A DNA stretch of 64,000 bases from Metallyticus violacea. Taxonomy: Eukaryota; Arthropoda; Insecta; Mantodea; Metallyticidae. Each line of letters begins with the position of its first letter. The stretch's first letter is position 1. A program made the position numbers and the translations under genes. The stretch spans positions 63,716,501 to 63,780,500 of the forward strand of contig CM060842.1 of the NCBI GenBank assembly GCA_030762175.1, read 5' to 3'. Below the pieces are notes generated by a model. It did no database searches. It was not told the origin of the DNA and saw only the letters and a list, made by a program, of their open reading frames with translations. Below are positions 1 through 10,649 of the stretch, in pieces.

Positions 1-149
1 TACTTCACAAGCATTAACATTGCCATCACATTTACAAACTGCAGGCTGTATCAATTCCTAGTTACCTTTTTCCTATTTGCTAATATGTTGATTTATTTAA
101 AATAAATATATTTTATGTTTTTAACTTTTTAAAAGTTTGTGGACATCAT

Positions 150-996
150 CACTGGACCAACCTTGAATAGCAAAATTACTTTCTAAAGAGCTTTTGATAG
201 GGTTATACCCCAGGCTCTGCAATAATGTGCATTGTTCAAAGGAGTGGAGATTTATTTTTGCTGCATCTTGTAGCATTCCTGCATTAAAGCAAGCCTTTTA
301 CTAGCTGCCTCTCATGATAATATTGAAATTTTTTGATCACACGCATATCCAAAAGAGCAATTTTGCTGTTGCAGTTTGGGGGCAGGAATGCTACCTTTAC
401 ATTATTAAGGACAATTGTGTTTTTTTGATTTACAGCACATTGGTGGATAAACAGATTTTTCTTGTTGTGTATGCCTGTCTGGCAATCCATTTTAAGCAGA
501 CTCTTAAAATGCCTCTATTGTCATTTATGTGTTCATATTGGTTTGTGTTTCATTCGCAACTTAGTTAACGGACTGAAAACAGTACAGTTTATTGTATTTC
601 CCGATCACAAGGGTAACTTGTCTGAACTGTCTGGCATTACATGCAGGCAAAAGAGTCAATCTTTGATTTGATTTTTGCCACCATTACATCTCTCAACTTT
701 TGGAAGTAAAGTTTTATTAGGGGATAAATTAAAAACAGGCCAGTCTCATGTGCATTGCACACATACATATGTCCTTTAGGTCATAACATTGAACTAACTT
801 TTGAAGTTCACTCCATTCCCCTGCTGTTTTAGGCTCACACTAGCACTTTCCCTTGGGGGGGGCGGCATTAGCATCGCTACGGATATCGCGCAGCTAAATC
901 AACACGTGCCCCAATATGGGTATCAACTTGAGTGAAAGTATCTATTTTCTCAGCAATGAAACACACTTTACGCTTTTTTGCTGGATTTGCCGTCAT
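150..996 (-). pseudogene. Tigger/pogo-like transposase remnant
   Basis: On the minus strand an ATG at 994-996 opens KKRKVCFIAEKIDTFTQVD, then RVDLAARYP. This is the CENP-B-type helix-turn-helix start of Tigger/jerky transposases. Further along, 600-690 reads VIGKYNKLYCF, and 284-490 reads LFIHQCAVNQKN, KVAFLPPNCNSK and LLDMRVIKKFQYYH, the DDE region. The expected FIDQC aspartate is histidine here, so the catalytic site is lost. The middle is deleted and the frame broken. I did not find its terminal repeats. Confidence 0.7.
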
Positions 997-1343
997 AACG
1001 AATTGGCGAACTTAACGAAACTAGAGCAACTGGACTAATGAAAGCCTTGCTTAGCATACCCAAACCAGCATTACGTACTGTCGCTTAGCTTTATTTACAG
1101 TGAGAGAGTTGATTTCAGTATTTCATCATTAATTTCGCAAGCAGAATAAGTGGACAGCGGGACGCAAGAATTTTTGTAAAGGAAAATGTAAAATCAGAGT
1201 GTGTAAAAGCGAGAAAATGTTTGTATTATTGATATAGATGACAATACTGAGATTGAAAAGCATGGCGTAAAATATCGGAACGTACAAAATCGAACTTTCG
1301 CAGTATTATAAAATTCTGTCATAACAGTGTGCGAGTTTCTTTT

Positions 1344-1368
1344 TGTGTGTGTGTGTGTGTGTGTGTGT
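1344..1368 (+). repeat. (GT)n microsatellite
   Basis: About 12 GT dinucleotides in a row lie just before the SINE-B copy. Confidence 0.95.
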
Positions 1369-1370
1369 TT

Positions 1371-1648
1371 AACCCCCTTTTTTTTTACTACTGAGGCATC
1401 ACAGGCGGTGGACACTAATGATTATTGGGAATGTATGAGATAAAATAATAAATTGGGAAAGGATTTTTTTTAAAAGAAGGAAACGTTTCAGGCCTAAGAT
1501 AAGCGTATCTCCCCGGTATTTGCCATTTATGAGGACTGAGGAAAACCTAGAAAAAACCTCAGTCAGGGAGGACGGTCCTGGTGGATTCGAACCCCAGACC
1601 TCTCACTCACGAGTCCACGCCTTAAAGACCTCGGCCACCCGTGGCGGT
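1371..1648 (-). mobile_element. SINE family B, tRNA-derived (class II tRNA head)
   Basis: Read on the minus strand, it begins GCCACGGGTGGCCGAGGTCT and continues with TTAAGGCGTGGACTC (A box region) and GGTTCGAATCC (B box), like a Ser/Leu tRNA. A body follows containing GAGGTTTTTTCTAGGTTTTC, then a tail near TGCCTCAGTAGT. Four copies occur in the window (here, 9551-9830, 25335-25591, and 59031-60557 split). Transcription by RNA polymerase III from the internal boxes is expected of this class. Confidence 0.8.
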
Positions 1649-1657
1649 AAGTACAAG

Positions 1658-1892
1658 TGTTTTTTTTTTTTATTTGGTTTATTTATGGATGCTCTTTAAC
1701 ATCTCAGGTCATCAGCGTCCCATTCAAATCAAGGCGTGAAACGGCTGACAAATTTTGCTCAGAGGCCTCTTTTTCAAGCTTTATGTTCTTTTTCTTCCGA
1801 AGGAAGCCATACTTACGATTTTTACGCCCAAAAACCCGCGATCTTGGGTTTAGAAGGCAAATATGGTTACCACTACACCACCAGTACCGACT
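1658..1892 (-). mobile_element. SINE family A, tRNA-derived
   Basis: On the minus strand it starts AGTCGGTACTGGTGGTGTAG and has GTGGTAACCATATTTGCC (A box region), then a 3' end AAAGAGCATCCATAAATAAA. It lies 10 bases from SINE B in the same orientation. Compared with the copy at 63641-63941 the middle is shortened. Seven copies of this family occur in the window. Confidence 0.82.
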
Positions 1893-3604
1893 AGAGTATG
1901 AGTGTGATAGAGGAGCAGTAATATTTGGGTGCTGCATTATAATACAACATACAGAAATATAAACGTAATTATAATAATAGTAATAATGAATATTAATTAT
2001 AGCCAATAATTTGTACTTATATTATACTTACAAGTTTCTAGCATTGTCAAGTTCCATTATTAATTATTAATTTATTACAATTCAGTCATATTATACAAAG
2101 TTTATTGACATTGGTGTGTTTTGAACATAATATTACATATATACGCAGGACACATTTTCGAATCTTTAGGAAGCTTATCAAAAATGTAATCATATTACAT
2201 AAGGATCCATATTACTAGATTTTTATTATGACACTTTGATAGTAATTAGTTTTTAGTTCTGCAATTGAAATTGGTATACATCCTCATTTATAAACATACT
2301 ATGATGAGTAAAATAATCTTGTACACATAAAGAGGTGTTACATTTAATATTTTTTCTTGTTTGAATACATTTCTGTTGCTTTTAGTATTTTTACTTTAAA
2401 CATTTTCCTCAAGATTTCCTTGTAAATAATGATAAATAACTATTTCATAACTGCTCTAAGTCCTGGTAGTGTGTGAATGATCATGTACTTACCATGATAT
2501 TATTTTATACACCTAATATGTTTGTTACTTTTACATTTGATATTCTTGTATATTGTTCAGTATTTTTAATAAGATGTGTCCAACATCAATTGTACTATTA
2601 TGTACTAAAGTGATCAACTGGATCAATGAACTATTACTTCTACTACTTTCCTTAATTGGATTTCATAACATTGAAGGCAATTTTATTCTAAAAATGAATT
2701 TAGTTTTAAAACATTTTTAACTTGAGAATAGGCTTTATAAAAGAGTTTATTAAACATCTCCCATTTTTTTATTAACAAAATCACTGCAATTCTCAAATTC
2801 TAAGTACATTTTAGTTTTCATATATTTTGGTCAGGTATCCAAATTCATTGAGTTATCTCACTCTTACTATCTGTATACTGTGCAAAATGTTCAGAAATAA
2901 ACCTTGTATATAACATTTTTAGTGATCTTCACAGATATAAGGTTCATGATTATGTGGTCTATTATTTTTGAGGATTTCTTAGTCATATGGGTGAAACAAA
3001 TATAAAATCTTTAAGGCTATATAGATTCAAGATTTTTTTATAGTTTGTCCTATTATCATGTAGTATTATTATCTCTATATTTAGCTTTAAAATCCCATTT
3101 AATATCAGATTCAATTGCTGTTCATACTATTTGGTGATCTGTATATATTCATAACTTACAGTTTTCTCTTATCTTAATAAGATAGTTGCTGCAAAATAAT
3201 ATATAATATATTATTTTTCTTGATTGTCTTAATTTCAGTGACTTCTATTTTGCTATAAACATAGATTGCAACCCCTTCCCCTTTATGATCAGCTCTTAGA
3301 CTCTGGTTGATTAAATGATAGTTTTGTAGTTTACATACTTTAGTGGCTCCTCTTTAACACTAAGTTTCATTACTACAACTATATCAAACTGCAACTCATT
3401 TACAAAAATTTCAAAAGATCTGCTGTACTTGGTGAATGAGTACATACATTCTGGTGTACAATTCTAGGGTTTACCTTTTTTATAAGATAACAATTTAATA
3501 TTGCAGCATTATTTAGATATCCTGTAGTATTTAATTGTAGCCTAAGTCATAGGAATGAAATGGTTTTTATATTTTTTTGTTATTGTGCTTTAATTACAAA
3601 TTAT
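1893..3604. other. intron or upstream intron sequence, nothing recognised
   Basis: This is AT-rich sequence with no long open frame and no repeat family I recognise. Confidence 0.6.
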
Positions 3605-3921
3605 AAGCATACATGTAATCATAAACACTATTGTCACTACATATACAGTATTATAATCTTATTTTACTATGACAGTAGCAAGATTAAAAATGTAAAGCAT
3701 ACATGTAATCATAAACAATATTGTCACTAAATATTGTACTTACGAAGCTGATGACAATGGAGTGGTAATATATCCAAAACTTAGGTATTCTTTTTTTTAC
3801 ACTAAACTCCATTTACTTACTTTTATGTAAAAAAATGAATACCTAAATTTAGAACTATTGCCACTGTGTATACAATATTACCTTTACAATCTTACTTTAC
3901 TATAACAGTAGCAAGACTACT
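3605..3921 (+). repeat. 90-bp tandem duplication, second copy interrupted
   Basis: The unit beginning aagcatacatgtaatcataa occurs at 3605 and again at 3695. The second copy breaks off at about 3728 and its later part (cactgtgtatacaatatta to gtagcaagactac) resumes at about 3850. The interrupting block is the Penelope-like fragment at 3738-3849. Confidence 0.7.
3738..3849 (+). mobile_element. Penelope-like element terminal fragment
   Basis: The stretch gtacttacgaagctgatgac followed by aatggagtgg closely matches 59114-59142, the extra terminal arm of the Penelope-like palindrome. It then runs into a similar acactaaactccatttactt. The call rests on that within-window match only. Confidence 0.55.
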
Positions 3922-3958
3922 TTAAAATAATATCTTTCTAATTTTATTCATTACATAG

Positions 3959-4086
3959 GTTGTCATAGTGGTATCATAGTGCCTCCATCATGGATTGTGA
4001 AACTTCCACGAAGAGGAAGTTTCAAATCTAGTTTGCGAAAATCGCCGAAAAAGAAATCAGCAAGTAAAAAGAAGAGTAAAGAAAAG
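3959..4086 (+). CDS. rdgA: rdgA exon 1 of window: end of C1 region and MARCKS-like basic segment
   Basis: The exon follows acceptor ..ttacatag and ends at donor gtaaac. It opens in mid-codon (two bases) and closes in phase 0. It reads CHSGIIVPPSWIVKLPRR and then a lysine/serine-rich run ending KKKSASKKKSKEK. In mammalian DGK zeta and iota the equivalent position, after the second cysteine-rich domain, carries a MARCKS-like phosphorylation-site segment that works in nuclear import and is a PKC target. The spacing to IIVPPSWI here is the same, so I infer a conserved regulatory segment. The cysteine and histidine at the start are probably the last residues of the C1 domain, whose other exons lie before this window. 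Confidence 0.9.
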
Positions 4087-5559
4087 GTAAACAATTTGTA
4101 AATGTCTAAAATATTTGTAAATAGGAAATTCAATAATCCAAAGAAAAAATTTTTATATTTGTTTATTTGCTTGAAGCACAAAATTTAGAACCTTTTTCTG
4201 GTTTCAATTTAGTTCTCTTATTTCTAAATTAGCATGGCAATTAATGTACAAGTAATATAGAGTGATTGAGCTATGATCACAATAATTAATATTTGCTTAA
4301 CAAATTTTCTAGAACAATAGTAACAATTATCCAGAACAATAGTAACATCATATTAGAATTTGAATAAAGGCAGATGCATCTTCTGCCTAGCAATGGAGAA
4401 CTGATTTAAACATTGGTGAAGCAGCCATTAAGGCTGTTAAGATTTGCACACCGGAAGTTAGTGGATTGGCTTATAAGTGTTAATTTTTATTGAAGAATTG
4501 AAATATGTGAATTTGAATTAGTGAACTTATGTGAGTAGATGGCCAATCACTGTTAGGTACAGTCAAATACTTAGCCTGCCTTGCACAAGCACAGTAGTGA
4601 TTTTTCAAGACTCTGTAAGGATGAGGTGTTTTTGTTACAGCATAGGCTAAGCCTTTGTCTCTGCCAATTTGAATATGTCTACCCACTTTGGGGATTATAT
4701 AGAACCTGAAGCTCAACAGAAGGACCAGAATGCAAATGACATCATTTTAAAATATAGTATTTTGCTATTTTGAGTTGTATCAAGACAATTTGGAATGATG
4801 TAATTGTTTTATTTTAATAGTAAACACTCTTTACTATGACTTATTATGTTTAAAACTCATTCCTGAATTCCATTAATCATATTTTATTTTACACTGGGCC
4901 ACAGACTGTATGATATGGGGTCAACTATTCATTTACAATCATTTTCTCTCTATTTCTAAATAATTGTCAACTGCAGCAAAAACAGCACAATATTTTATTA
5001 GGATTGTAGAGAAAAAGTTAAGTGAAATGTCAAGAATTCATTTTACAGTAATTTATGTATACAGAGTAAAAGGACTGGAATACTGAGCTTATATAGGTTC
5101 AAACAGATTGAAGGGTGAATCATGGAACATTAATTTTTATTTAATATTGCATGTCATTTAATTTATCACAAATATTACTGATAGTCATTGGCATAATTTT
5201 TAACATGAAAATATTTCATTATAAAATTACAGCTACATTTTTGTGATATATTTAGCATAAGTTAGATTTTCCATCAATTTCAACATTCCACGTCTTGGCC
5301 TATCCTACAGAAAAAGTTGCGCTTCAAAATTGGGTAAAAGTTATAAGGAACAGTTTAATGGAGAAAGCTTGCAGAAGAGAGATTCACTCTTGTATCTTGA
5401 AAGACAGGCTTATCCCTAATTGTGGTCCTATTCAGTTTTATGAGTTTAACTAGTATTTGCAATAAATGTTATTGTTATTAATTGACACAAGACATTTTGC
5501 AATTCAACATGTTTATCCAGAATCATCTGCGACTGTTGCTGTAGAGAATTGATCAAGTG
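4087..5559. other. intron sequence, nothing recognised
   Basis: This is AT-rich intron between exons 1 and 2, before the hAT remnant. No convincing open frame or repeat was found on either strand. Confidence 0.6.
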
Positions 5560-6440
5560 TTTGAGGAATCTGCGGAAGTGAGGGAGTTCCCTTTTCTGTA
5601 TGTTGTATATTTTGAACTGCAAGGCAATCAGAATAAAGACAATATGATAGTAAGATATAAGGTGTGTTTAGGAAACAACCTGGAAGGCAAACAGTGTTCT
5701 ATGCCTTCCAGGTCATTAAATCTGTTACAGTGACCCTATGTATCACAAGAAGAAAAGTACATGTACATGCATTATATGCTTTCTATATAAAATCTTTGAT
5801 ATCAGAGCTTTTCAGAAAAGTTGATGACCATTTATTATCTTACTGCAGACCATTGGTGAAAGTTTTATTATTTGGAGCTGGGAAGAGGTTTGTCTGAATA
5901 ATGGGTGACAAATGTGATGGAGAGGCAGAAAAGAAAAGATACAAAGACTACTCTTAACCAGGAAATAAATGCTAGCTCTGGAGGAACGAAGATGGTTGGC
6001 TCAGCAGTTGCTGAAGTAAAGTTATAGAAAACAGTGATAATGACAATTTTTTTCACCGATTCTTCAGAGGCTGTGCCTCCAGTACCACATGAGGGGATTG
6101 CTTATCTGTCTAGCACCTACAAGGACATTAATAAATTAATTTTACCATATCTACACTGAAGGGATTATTATTAAAATTAAGGTGGGAATTCCATCAAGTA
6201 CTTCTGTAGAAAGATTTTATAGTATATCTAAAGAAGTACTTTAGCAAAAAAGAGCATGGCTTAGCGATAGTAATTTCAATATGCAGCTCTTCTGCTAGAT
6301 CAATGGAAAATTGCATGCAAAGTAACTGTAATTGTACTTGTAATTAATTACTTTTTTCAAAAATAACTTTTGTTGTAATTGATTAAAATATTGATTGAGT
6401 AATTGTAATTTAATCTAATTACTTTTTCCAAGTACTTTTA
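5560..6440 (+). mobile_element. hAT transposon remnant
   Basis: At about 6188-6310 the plus strand reads IPSSTSVERFYSISKEVL, a stop, then QKRAWLSDSNFNMQL. This is the C-terminal dimerisation signature of hAT transposases (usually PASSAPVERLFS and LSPKRARLSDENFE). Upstream frames at 5664-5897 and the VPHEGIAYLSS-like stretch may be the same gene. Stops and frameshifts break it. The AT-rich repeats of gtaattgtaatt type at 6315-6440 may be the element end. Confidence 0.6.
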
Positions 6441-6491
6441 CCAGTAGAGAAGAAAAGTGATAAGAATACATGTTAGTATATTTTATTTCAG

Positions 6492-6673
6492 AATGAGAAG
6501 GATCAGAGGACATTTGCGATAAAACCAATCCCATCAGCAAGTGTGAAAGCTGTCATAGTCTTCATAAATCCAAAGTCAGGTGGCAATCAGGGAGTGAAGT
6601 TGTTACAGAAGTTCCAGTGGCTGCTCAACCCAAGACAGGTGTTTGATCTTACTCAAGGGGGACCAAAGATGGG
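6492..6673 (+). CDS. rdgA: rdgA exon 2: start of catalytic domain
   Basis: The acceptor is tttatttcag and the donor gtaagc. The exon enters in phase 0 and leaves two bases of a split glycine codon. The protein contains [17 protein letters not shown], the first conserved block of the DAGKc fold, and continues [26 protein letters not shown] is nearly identical to the zeta/iota sequence. The small fold formed here and in the next exon binds ATP (family knowledge). The preceding intron (4087-6491) carries a hAT remnant. Confidence 0.95.
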
Positions 6674-7185
6674 GTAAGCTACATTGTGTTTTTATTTTCA
6701 TGAACATGTGGTTGTGAATGACTTTCCACAGGCACATATTAATTAATCCATCCATTACTAGCCTCCAGGCTATGAAGGTTTTGAAAGTTCCTAAGGACTT
6801 AAAACTGTTTTACAACTCTTTAATTCTATATTGATATACAGATAAAAGCTTCATGCTAGTAAATGAATTTTTAAAAGCAGTAGCAGAAAATAAAAAATAG
6901 GTTAAATAAATTATGATGCTAGGAAAGATTTAGTACTTATTATTTAGATTGTATTACAACAAAGGTTATTTTGTATATCAATAATATGAAGAAAAATACA
7001 ATTAATCAAACCAATTAGCAGGATATGTGTGTCTAGAACTGAAGGAATACAAGATAAGAATGCAAAATATACTAAAATGCACACTTCTGACTGCACAAAC
7101 CAAGAAATTAAGCTTTAGAAGGAGAAGTACAATTTAAGCATATATGAATTACATTTTAACACCAATGAATTTCCTTTGCCCACAG

Positions 7186-7360
7186 TTTGGAGATGTTTCG
7201 CAAAGTGCCTAACTTGAGAGTTCTGGCCTGTGGAGGAGATGGTACTGTAGGCTGGGTGCTCTCGATCTTGGACCAGATTGGAATTTCACCAGCCCCTGCT
7301 GTGGGTGTATTGCCCCTTGGAACAGGCAACGATCTGGCAAGAGCTTTGGGTTGGGGAGGG
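7186..7360 (+). CDS. rdgA: rdgA exon 3: ATP-binding GGDGT motif
   Basis: The acceptor is ttgcccacag and the donor gtgagt. The first base completes the split glycine codon, and the exon ends in phase 0. It encodes [20 protein letters not shown] and then [18 protein letters not shown]. The GGDGT loop is the ATP-site signature of lipid kinases of the DAGK family, and GTGNDLAR is the second catalytic block. Nothing essential is mutated. The intron after it contains a mariner inserted fewer than 100 bp downstream of the donor. Confidence 0.96.
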
Positions 7361-7651
7361 GTGAGTGAAATTTATTGTTATGCACTTTTTTGCCTTAGCT
7401 GTAATCAAATAAACTTAATATCTCTGAAGTATGAAAGCATCTTTATATGTTGTATATGAGGTGATTATTCACAATATTCAGAACTGGTGCTGCCATCTCG
7501 ACAGTAGTTGCAGTAGAGTTTTGTACCGCTAGGTTGCAACCCTAGCTCATCTGATGAGTGAGCATTTAAAGTTTCATGCAACTGGGTAGATGTGTTGAGA
7601 TTCTATAGTGCTTTTCATAATACTCCATGTGTAATGTGTGGCGATTTTACA

Positions 7652-8773
7652 ATGGATCCAAGATTATAAGAGAGAGTGTGCATCAAATTCTATGCAAATC
7701 TCAGGGAAAATGCTATGGAGACCCTCGCAATGATTCAACAGGTATTTGGGGGACAAAGCATGAGCCTTACACATGTGTATGAGTGGCATGCTCGGTTCAG
7801 GGCCGGCTGTACAGCTATTGAAGACGATACTCACACCGATAGGCCCGCAGCTGCACAATTGTTGTCAAAGTTCAACACCTCGTTCGTGAGGACCGATGTC
7901 CAACCATTGAAGACCTTGCTCATGAAATGGGAATTGGTTATCGGATATGCCAACGAATTTTAACTGATGAATTGGGCATGCAAAATTTGTGCCAAGGATC
8001 CTGACTGCTGATCAGAAGGCGCAGCGTGTGGAAGGTTGCACGCAGCTTCGTCAGGCCGTATCCGATGACCCCAATCTTCTTTTCCAGAGTCATCACCGGC
8101 GACGAGAGCTGGATGTACGCTTATGACTCTGAGACAAAACAACAGTCCTTCCAGTAGAAGAGCCCGAACTCACCAAGACCAAAAAAAAAAAAAAAAAAAA
8201 AGGCGAGACAAGTGAAGATTAATTTGATTAATTTATTTATGGACGCTCTTTAACAGCTCAGGTCATCAGCGTAGACAGGTGAAGAGCAAAGTCAAGAGCA
8301 TGCTCCTCGTTTTCTTTGATACCATGGGGATTGTGCACAAAGAATTCGCCCCACCAAATCAAACAGTGAATTCCACGTACTACTGTTACGTTTTGCGACG
8401 GCTCCGTGAAATTGTGCGGAGACGATGGCCCGAACTTTGGCGACAAGGGAACTGGCTGTTGCATCACGATAATGCGCCCTGCCACAATTCCTTGTTCACC
8501 AGTAACTTTTTGACGAAAAACAACATGACGGTTGTCCTCCACCCACTGTACTCGCCTGATTTGGCACCCTGCGACTTCGCTGTGTTCCCCAAATTGAAAA
8601 TCAAGTTGAAAGAACGTCGGTTCAACACAATTGAGAGGATTCAAGAAGAAAAAATGTCTGTGCTAAACACCCTCAAAGAACATGACTTCCAAGATGCACT
8701 TGGAAAATTGCAGAATTGCTGGGACCAGTGTATATGTGTGGAAGGGAACTACTTCAAGGATGGTGGTCATTAG
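7652..8773 (+). pseudogene. mariner transposase, broken
   Basis: The start ATG is at 7652 and the TAG at 8771-8773. Segments in different frames read FYANLRENAMETLAMIQQVF, then the helix-turn-helix part, ITGDESWMYAY-like (8090-8120), LLHHDNAPCHNSLF and LYSPDLAPCDFAVF. This gives the DD34D triad of mariner. The last half (8279-8773) is one open frame of 164 residues. It is disabled by an early stop, frameshifts, the A-run and the inserted SINE. Confidence 0.85.
8218..8272 (-). mobile_element. SINE family A, 5'-truncated, inserted in mariner
   Basis: The 55 bp hold only the SINE-A 3' end (tttatttatggacgctcttt, aggtcatcagcgt). The flanks are agacaagtgaag (8206-8217) and agacaggtgaag (8273-8284), a 12-bp TSD with one mismatch. 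Confidence 0.85.
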
Positions 8774-9029
8774 TCCCAAAGTAAGTTTTTGACCAGATGG
8801 CAGCAACAGTCCCGAATATTCTGGATACCACCTCCTATGTATTATAACATGATTTTAAACTTGAGAATGCTGGCATAGAATGTTACAGGTACAAAATGAT
8901 GAATCTTTTTCTATCTCTGTACCTTAATATAAACAAAATTAGATTCAAAGATTTAGACAAATATCTCTCCTCCAGCTGTTTATTGTAATATTTATCAGTA
9001 AAAATAATATTCTTAACATGGTTTATTAC

Positions 9030-9248
9030 CCTGAACTAAGTAAGACAAGCGTTGGAGTTTCCAGATTAAGACTTCTTCACTCCTTGATTTTTCTGTTGAG
9101 ATTTTCTCCTCCAGCTATGTTAATGATGCTCATCTCCATATGGTGTGCATGTTCTACCGTAGTTTCATTCACTTCAACTATTTTATTTCCTGGCTGTGCA
9201 TCCATACCTGAAACACATTCCTGTATCTGCCTACTTGGGAGCATTTGA
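9030..9248 (-). other. PDZ-like peptide remnant, uncertain
   Basis: On the minus strand the open frame includes GNKIVEVNETTVEHAHHMEM and IINIAGGENL, resembling the GDxIVEVNGxxVExxTHxE part of PDZ domains. It is short, lacks the GLGF loop and has no clear splice sites. It may be a retro-copied fragment or chance. Confidence 0.25.
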
Positions 9249-9550
9249 GGAGATTAGTAACCACTTATGGGACAGAATGCATGTTGCAGCAAACTACAAT
9301 TGAAATAATTGTGACATTTGTCATTTTTGCCCAATGCTAACTTAAAGCATCATGCCTTATATCTAATTAATATACTACAAATTAATGGCAGAAATTGCTC
9401 ACTAGTATCATGTTCCCAATATATCCAAAAGATTTTCATTCATTTTATATCTAGTAATAAATTAAAATCAGTCAAAATATTTGTTATTCAATTTTACATA
9501 TAAGTTTACACATTTAACATTACCACTTCAGATTAACATGAATGTCAAAG

Positions 9551-9830
9551 ATTGTTAATGCACGGACTTGTAAATGGGGGGGTCTAGGGTTTGCTTCCCT
9601 CCAGGATGTCCTCCCCAGCTGCGGTTTTTTTCCAGATTTTCTTCAGGGTTCATAAATGGCAAATGCTAGGTAGGTAGCCTAAACTTAGGCCTGGAATACT
9701 TCCTTCTTTAAAAATAACAATGAAAAAATCCTTTTCCAGTTTATCATTTCATCCCATGTTTCACCAATGTTTACTACCTGTGATACTTCAGCAGTAAAAA
9801 TAGGCAAACACTGCTTAAAAAAATCACCAG
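9551..9830 (+). mobile_element. SINE family B
   Basis: This copy is in plus orientation and diverged. It keeps ttcataaatggcaaatgcta, cctaaacttaggcctggaat and the tail tgatacttcagcagtaaaaa. The tRNA-like head is badly decayed. Confidence 0.75.
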
Positions 9831-9951
9831 TTCATATTTTTAAGAGTTAAAATTTTGCCTTTAAAATGGACGTTCTATAGAGACTGTTACAATAAGGTTA
9901 TACAATAGTGACAGAGAAGTTCATTATAAATAACCCAACCTTTCAAAACCT

Positions 9952-10104
9952 GCATGTAAGATCTGCAATGCTTACAAGATTCTAAATGGAGAACATCTAT
10001 TGGAATCCACAGAACAAAGGAAGGCTGCACCTGACAGGAAACTACACAAATTTTATTGACTGGCCAGGAAAAAATTGATGAATTAAAATCCTGCACATTA
10101 GATC

Positions 10105-10145
<41 letters not shown>

Positions 10146-10161
10146 AAACAACAACAACAAT
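9952..10161 (+). mobile_element. retroposon with (CAA)n tail
   Basis: The perfect 14-bp duplication acctttcaaaacct occurs at 9938-9951 and 10162-10175. Between them is a 150-bp body ending in a (CAA)n tail (10104-10160). This is the layout of a SINE or a truncated LINE 3' end. The body matches no family I know. The polyglutamine frame through the tail is not a gene. Confidence 0.75.
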
Positions 10162-10649
10162 ACCTTTCAAAACCTTTTCTTAAAATGGGCACAAATAATC
10201 CAACTGATTTTATAAGTATGATTGCACTGATTATGCAATATCTTCTTCCTTGAACCATTACTCTTGACACATTTCCCATTCAATTAATAACTTTCATTAA
10301 CAACAAAAGTTGCTTAATTTATGAAACATGCTCTGAGTTGAGAAGCACCTTATTAATGCTGGTTGCAAATGAACATGGCACAACTGCAATGCTTACATTA
10401 TACCCAGAAGCTATCTCTGGCACCTTTGATATTGATATTTTTTTCTACTTTTGTTTAAACATTGTTTTTAGAAAATAACACAGTCATAAGATTAACAAAA
10501 ATGTTTTCAGATGTTTTTAAACTTTAAAGTAAAACTCTCTATCATTGTTCACTGTTTATCCTCTGACAGAGCTACTTAAACATTGATACAATGGTCATTC
10601 TTGTTAAAACAGTTAGGCAATAAATATAAAGTTATAGGTTCAAATCCCA

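Larger units (their letters stand above)
7457..8835 (+). mobile_element. mariner element with terminal inverted repeats
   Basis: The ends are imperfect inverted repeats of about 45 bp (left: tgaggtgattattcacaata; right reversed: ..gaggtggtatccagaatatt), both containing gctgccatct and flanked by TA. The interior holds one transposase reading frame. It lies in the intron after exon 3, starting about 97 bp from the donor. A poly-A run at 8181-8201 and a SINE fragment interrupt it. Confidence 0.85.

Noticed and set aside
1371..1892. tRNA genes suggested by good A and B boxes (also at 31247, 36400 and 63870)
   Set aside because: The tRNA-like parts are followed by long shared bodies and tails and occur in several copies with TSDs, so they are SINE heads.
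9018..9248. Plus-strand 76-residue frame with hydrophobic stretches
   Set aside because: It is the complement of the minus-strand PDZ-like frame and matches no family.
10056..10253. Polyglutamine frame that might be a transcription-factor exon
   Set aside because: The glutamines are the (CAA)n tail of a retroposon bounded by a 14-bp duplication.
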